A model generated the notes under the pieces. That model searched no databases. It had not been told where the DNA came from and worked only from the letters and a program-made list of their open reading frames with translations. This document shows, in pieces, positions 40,000 through 43,674 of a stretch of DNA of 43,674 nt (positions within the stretch are counted from its first letter, which is position 1; every line of letters starts with the position of its first letter). The position numbers and the translations under genes were made by a program. This stretch comes from an uncultured Collinsella sp. (GTDB lineage: Bacteria; Actinomycetota; Coriobacteriia; Coriobacteriales; Coriobacteriaceae). The stretch spans positions 1-43,674 of the forward strand of contig UQTU01000020.1 of the NCBI GenBank assembly GCA_900544135.1, written 5' to 3'.

Positions 40000-40036
40000 T
40001 TTGCGCGGTGTGAGCGCTCGGAATCCATGGCTCAAC

Positions 40037-40112
40037 AAAAAACGGGCTTCAAAATGCCATGCGTCGCCGCATTGCGCAGGCGCCGAGCATGGCTATTTGA
40101 AGCCCATTTTTT
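40037..40112 (-). terminator. Large 26-bp-arm palindrome, probable terminator of the exporter
   Basis: Arms AAAAAACGGGCTTCAAAATG... (40037-40062) and ...CTATTTGAAGCCCATTTTTT (40087-40112), four mismatches, 24-base interior with its own GC hairpin. T-runs at both ends make it work in both directions; it lies 8 bases downstream of the exporter stop. Unusually long for a plain terminator. Confidence 0.7.
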
Positions 40113-40120
40113 AGGCCTAC

Positions 40121-41221
40121 TTAGAGGCCGAAGGCGGATAGGATAAGGCCCCAGCCGGCGCCGATGACGTACATCATGACCAGGAACACGGCGTTTTCAC
40201 GAGCGCTGCGGTTGGTGCGGAACAGGACAAGATAGCCCACGCCGGCGGAAATGAGCGTGCCGGCGAGCATCGGCGCCAGCTGTAGCGCGCCCTCCAGGTA
40301 CAGCTGCGTAATGACCACGCTGGCCGAGCAGTTGGGGATCAGGCCGACGAGTGCCGAGCCCAAGACGGCGAGCGTCTCGTTGCCACGCAGGAACTGCTCG
40401 ATCGCGGACTCTCCGAAGGTCTCGAGCACGGCAACTAGAATCAGCGTCACCAGGAAAATAAAAACCGAAACCTGCACGGTGTGCGAGATCGCGCTGCGGA
40501 TAATCGACAGGACGGGCGCACCTTCGTGGGAGTGACCGTGGTCGTGCCCATGGCCGTGGTGGTGCTCATGCTCGCCTGCGTGACCGTGGTCATGGCTGTG
40601 TCCGTGGTCGCGCTCGTGTTCATCTTCATCATCATCGCAACCGCAATGGTCGCGCTCGCACAACTCGTGGATGTGGTCGGCGCTCACGCCCGCCTCGGCC
40701 ACTTCATCAATGATGTCGCCCCCGGTATGGTCGTCGTGCGCGCAGTTCACATGAGCCGGATTGGCAGCGGTCCCCAGCACGGTACGGCGAATCGCCGCAT
40801 GCGCGCGGGCATTACGACGAAGGCCGCGGATAGCCGCGTCCACGATAAAGCCCGTGATCAGCGCGATCAGTGCCTTCGAAGCCAAAAGCATCGCCATGGT
40901 CTGCACGGGCACCTGCTCGGCGAGCAACAGCGGCAGCATCTCATCGGAGGTCGAGAGGAACACGGCGACCAGCGTGCCCAGCGTCACGACACGGCCGGCG
41001 TACAGCGTTGCTGCCATGGCCGAAAATCCGCACTGCGGCACAATGCCCAGCAGCGAGCCAGCCACGGGACCCGCAGCGCCGGCGCGCTTGATAGCGCCGT
41101 TGACGCGGTCGCCCGCAACGTGCTCAAGTGTCTCGAGAGCAAGATACGTCACCAACAAAAACGGCGCCAGCGAGAGCGTGTCCTTGCCGGCGTCGAGCAG
41201 AATATCAATCAGCAAATCCAT
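40121..41221 (-). CDS. Putative heavy-metal exporter (ArsP_2-like permease) with His-rich loop
   Basis: 366 residues, cytoplasmic membrane. Two homologous membrane halves: GIVPQCGFSAMAATLYAGRV... in the first and GLIPNCSASVVITQLYLEGA... in the second, both with a buried Cys in a P-x-C motif. They are joined by a loop (about residues 150-235) very rich in His/Asp/Glu (HDHGHAGEHEHHHGHGHD), a metal-binding stretch, plus a CERDHCGCDDDED cluster. This is the putative ten-helix metal exporter family; arsenic, zinc or manganese are candidates. Direct repeats in front suggest metal-regulated expression. No ribosome site stands out beyond GAAAGG, about 12 bases before the start. Confidence 0.75.
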   Translation of the reverse strand: MDLLIDILLDAGKDTLSLAPFLLVTYLALETLEHVAGDRVNGAIKRAGAAGPVAGSLLGIVPQCGFSAMAATLYAGRVVTLGTLVAVFLSTSDEMLPLLLAEQVPVQTMAMLLASKALIALITGFIVDAAIRGLRRNARAHAAIRRTVLGTAANPAHVNCAHDDHTGGDIIDEVAEAGVSADHIHELCERDHCGCDDDEDEHERDHGHSHDHGHAGEHEHHHGHGHDHGHSHEGAPVLSIIRSAISHTVQVSVFIFLVTLILVAVLETFGESAIEQFLRGNETLAVLGSALVGLIPNCSASVVITQLYLEGALQLAPMLAGTLISAGVGYLVLFRTNRSARENAVFLVMMYVIGAGWGLILSAFGL

Positions 41222-41253
41222 GACGGATGGAACCTTTCATGTCTTTCGGCAGC

Positions 41254-41299
41254 ATTGTAAAAGTCCTAGCGGTCAACTAGGGTATTGTAGTTGTCCTAG
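41254..41299. promoter_or_regulatory. Direct-repeat operator upstream of the exporter
   Basis: ATTGTAAAAGTCCTAG (41254-41269) and ATTGTAGTTGTCCTAG (41284-41299), 13 of 16 identical, spaced exactly 30 bp, about three helical turns. The stretch also contains CAACTA...TAGTTG and CCTAG...CTAGG inverted repeats. TACAAT on the minus strand in each unit may be a -10. Confidence 0.55.
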
Positions 41300-41393
41300 G
41301 CGCGATGCCAATAGTTGCCCATGGTAAACTATCATCTCGCCATAACTCAATGCCACCGAGCCGCGCGACACGGCCCGTCCAAGGAGCAGTTAT

Positions 41394-42362
41394 ATGAACG
41401 TTTCACAAGCACTCGAATACGAGCGCCAGCCGTTTATTCCCATGTTTATCTATGGCGATCACGGCGCCATGGAGTCCGAGCGCCAGAAGGGCGAGGAGGC
41501 CCTTAAGGTGCTCGAAACCGAGTACTTTACCGCCGAGGGCGACCCCAGCTTCGACTTTGCCACCGTGCGCGGCCTGGCTGACCGCAACCGCGACCTGTGC
41601 GACCAGATTGGCGAGGCGCGCCTGCGCAACGTGACGCCCGCGACGCTTTCGCGCGGCCTGTCCGATGCCGACACCTGCGCTGCCATCGGCAAGATGCAAA
41701 AGCGCACCGCCGCGTCCGTTATGCGCGAAATCCGCGGCGACCGCGACGCGCTCGGCGTGGCCTACGCCCGCAAGCCCATCCAGGGCACCGTGCTCGGTAT
41801 CGACATCGAGACCACCGGCCGTGCACCCGAGCGCGGCTATATCATCAACGTGGGCTGGGAGATCATGGAGCTCACCAGCGACGCCGTCCCGCATGACGCC
41901 GAGGCACACTACTGCGGCCTGCCCGACATCTACCGCGGCGAGGATGTGCCGCTATCGAACATCCATCACATTACCTGGGACGACATCGACGGCAAAAAAC
42001 CATTCCGCGAGAACAAGGAACTGCAGAAGCAGCTGCTCAAACTTATGAAGAAGTACCCGTACATGGCGCATAACGCCGCGTTCGAAGACAGTTGGTTCAA
42101 GATCCACCTGGACGGTTACGCCGAGGCACGCCGCGCCGGCAAGATCATCGTCATCGACTCGCGCCAGATCTGCCGCAGCCTGGATGCCGACGTCCGCTCG
42201 CTCCCCCGCGAGTCCGCGCCCGCCGCGCTCGAGAACTGGGCGCGCCGCCGTGGCACCCTCGCCGCCGACGCCAACGAGCAGCACCTGGGCCTCGACGACA
42301 CCGACCTCATGCTCCGCACGGTTCAGGCCGAGTTCAACCTCAAGAACCTATTCGCGAAATAA
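41394..42362 (+). CDS. DEDDh 3'-5' exonuclease-like protein
   Basis: 322 residues, cytosolic. An N-terminal ~130-residue helical region of unknown role precedes an RNase-T/DnaQ fold. Acidic motifs: D and E in LGIDIETTGR (~136-144), the second block YMAHNAAFEDSWF, and H with D in HLGLDDTDLM near 303. AAGGAGC precedes the ATG by 8 bases. The reaction would be release of nucleotides from 3' ends of DNA or RNA. It is not PolC or DnaQ by layout; the N-terminal extension is not recognised. It is monocistronic and ends at its own terminator. Confidence 0.8.
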   Translation: MNVSQALEYERQPFIPMFIYGDHGAMESERQKGEEALKVLETEYFTAEGDPSFDFATVRGLADRNRDLCDQIGEARLRNVTPATLSRGLSDADTCAAIGKMQKRTAASVMREIRGDRDALGVAYARKPIQGTVLGIDIETTGRAPERGYIINVGWEIMELTSDAVPHDAEAHYCGLPDIYRGEDVPLSNIHHITWDDIDGKKPFRENKELQKQLLKLMKKYPYMAHNAAFEDSWFKIHLDGYAEARRAGKIIVIDSRQICRSLDADVRSLPRESAPAALENWARRRGTLAADANEQHLGLDDTDLMLRTVQAEFNLKNLFAK

Positions 42363-42428
42363 CCGATCCATCTGCGGGAGCGCCTGCCAGGCACAGCGCA
42401 ATCCGTCTGGGCACACCGACACGCAGTA

Positions 42429-42464
42429 AACTAGGGCGCAGCCTTATGGCTGCACCCTAGTTTT
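42429..42464 (+). terminator. Intrinsic terminator of the exonuclease gene
   Basis: AACTAGGGCGCAGCC-TTAT-GGCTGCACCCTAGTT (one mismatch), then T residues. Confidence 0.9.
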
Positions 42465-42757
42465 CATCAAAACGAGCAAATACGCGTGCTTCACATAGTC
42501 GGCAGGTTGGCCCACCTACATTTTTCGAGTTGTTCGGCCAGCTGAACCACTAGTCAAGGCCCCTTGAACCGCAATCGAAGCTAAAATCGCCTTAATTTCG
42601 CAACCAAGCCCCATAAATCTACCTGAATCAATTCGAATAGGACGTTGCGATCGCACCATTTGTATAGGATAAGGCCGAATAACTCAAATTATGTTGGTGA
42701 GGCATCTGAGCGGTCGGCAAAAACGCTTAGAAGCTACGAATCCGCGGTAGCGCGCAG
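42465..42757. other. Intergenic stretch without recognisable gene
   Basis: A lower-GC 293-bp region between the exonuclease terminator and the IS256 left end. It has a short palindrome CAAGGCCCCTTG (near 42557) and AAATTATGTTGGTGAGGCAT, which only weakly recalls the inverted-repeat element interiors. No ORF with a ribosome site, no tRNA. Confidence 0.5.
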
Positions 42758-43598
42758 AGATGTGGTGTAAGAGGCGGGGAATGCCCCGCCTCCGCCCTTT
42801 CTTGAAAGGGAGGGGACACCGCCTAGAATTCGTCGTTGGAGTAATGAAGGTGACGAATGGAAGGAAAGGCGATGCCCCAAGAAGAGAGTGTACTGCGCCT
42901 CGGCCGCGACGAGGCCCTCGAGGCGGCGAGGCTTTGGCAGGAGTGCGGCGACGCGCGCGAGTTCGCGTGCAGGGTGCTGGGCAGCGTGATGAACGCGCTG
43001 ATGGACTCCGAGGCCCAGCAGATGTGCGGCGCGAGCCGCAATGAGCGCAGCGACGGCAGGGAGAACAGCCGCAACGGCTACCGCCCCAGGTCGCTCAAGA
43101 CCGCCGTGGGCGACGTGGAGCTCGAGATACCCAAGCTCAGGCACGGCACCTACTACCCCGAGGGCATGCTCGCGCGATGGTCGCGCGTCGACACCTCGGT
43201 GGCCGCCATCGTGCAGGAGATGTACGTATGCGGCGTGTCCACCCGCAAGGTCGAGCGCGTGGCGTCCAAGCTGGGCATATCCTCGCTGTCGAGCTCGGAG
43301 GTCTCGAGCCTCTGCTCCGACCTCGACGCCGAGGTGGCGGAGTTCCGCCGCCGCGACCTGTCGGGCACGCCGTGCTGCTACCTGTGGCTCGACGCCACCT
43401 ACATGAGCTGCAGGGTCGGCTCGTCGGTCGTCTCGCAGGGCGTCGTGACCGCGATCGGGCTGGGCGCCGACGGGCGCAAGCACTTCCTGGGCTGCGACGT
43501 GGTCGACACCGAGAGCGAGGACTCCTGGGCGGCATTCCTCGGCGGGCTGCGCGAGCGCGGGCTGGCCGGCGTTCGCCTCGTGGTCTCCGACAGCCACG
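42758..43598 (+). mobile_element. 5' part of an IS256-family insertion sequence
   Basis: The probable left end is GAGATGTGGTGTAAGAG at 42758, followed by a GGCGGGG-AATG-CCCCGCC type hairpin and the transposase start. The right end is missing: the element breaks at about 43598 inside the transposase. Confidence 0.7.
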
Positions 43599-43615
43599 TG
43601 TTAGCGCTACTGTAA
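42872..43615 (+). pseudogene. IS256-family (Mutator-type) transposase, 3'-truncated
   Basis: About 242 of ~400 residues remain. Start at MPQEESVLRLGRDEALE (42872) with GGAAGGAAAGG before it; an ATG at 42857 is alternative. Family blocks: RSDGRENSRNGYRPRSLKT, VGDVELEIPKLRHGTYYPE, and the first catalytic aspartate in CCYLWLDATYMSCR. The second is in LVVSDSH. Homology stops immediately after SDSH, and five foreign codons lead to a stop at 43613. The catalytic glutamate and C-terminal part are absent, so this copy cannot transpose. Confidence 0.88.
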
Positions 43616-43674
43616 AAACAACCATTTTGACCAACGCTCAACAACCAATCATGCCAACGCAATCCCGCCATTTG
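43599..43674. mobile_element. Probable end of an IS21-family element inserted in the IS256 copy
   Basis: The junction sequence begins TGTTAGCGCTACTGTAAAAA and continues with CAACCATTTTGACC and further AACGC/CAACC repeats. A TG-start terminus with repeated TTTTGACC-like blocks is the style of IS21-family ends. The window stops here, so the transposase cannot be seen. Confidence 0.5.

Noticed and set aside
42580..42730. Third copy of the conserved-core inverted-repeat element
   Set aside because: AAATTATGTTGGTGAGGCAT resembles part of the interior, but the 13-mer core, the CTTGYGCTTT block and the inverted arms are missing.
43399..43671. 90-codon minus-strand frame at the window end
   Set aside because: It runs antisense to the transposase and across the insertion junction; no start signal or domain.

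Overview
The window is a compact, GC-rich, mostly housekeeping stretch of a bacterial chromosome. Gene content and style point to a gut Coriobacteriia (Actinomycetota), most likely Collinsella. This is inferred from the very long N-terminal extension on Rho, a CarD-type regulator, ATP-dependent PckA beside an L-lactate permease, split proA/proB, and short intergenic stem-loops that recur many times. No database search was possible, so the genus is a judgement.

Layout. 1-3.3 kb: ROK fructokinase (+), then a VanZ-like protein and a low-complexity membrane protein (-). 3.3-6.1 kb: rho with a ~430-residue disordered N-terminus. 6.1-9.9 kb: argS, CarD-like regulator, HD-domain protein. 9.9-16 kb: proA, a proline-iminopeptidase-like hydrolase, proB, pncB and a small tail-anchored coiled-coil protein. 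16.1-20.3 kb: tRNA-Ala(CGC), radical SAM activase-like protein, probable 6S RNA, WecA/TagO-type transferase, trpS. 20.6-23.3 kb: MGMT-like protein, DegV, MarR and B3/B4-domain protein. 23.5-28.8 kb: pckA, L-lactate permease, MOP-type flippase. 29.1-36.6 kb: phosphoesterase, K+/H+ antiporter, serC-serA, M20 peptidase, short DUF1015-like protein. 36.7-42.4 kb: two tandem histidine phosphatases, nitroreductase with a DtxR-like box, HdeD-like and YaiI-like pair, heavy-metal exporter with a His-rich loop, DEDDh exonuclease. 42.7 kb to the end: an IS256-family transposase cut off, probably by an IS21-family element.

Functional themes. Lactate uptake feeds PckA (gluconeogenesis). Proline synthesis is interleaved with a proline-releasing peptidase. 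serC-serA form a serine block. Translation factors (argS, trpS, tRNA-Ala, B3/B4 protein) are scattered through the window.

The least explained material is intergenic. (1) Two ~125-150 bp elements (6162-6311, 28922-29044) share a core, TAAAACCGCAGGT-N6-CTTGYGCTTT, enclosed by long inverted-repeat arms. The arm sequence differs between the copies, but each arm matches its own partner. (2) A set of stem-loops presents G-rich GGGGAC-like sequence in or near the loop: seven copies of a CCACCACAAAGG hairpin plus three related families. No transposase or maturase for either class is visible in the window.
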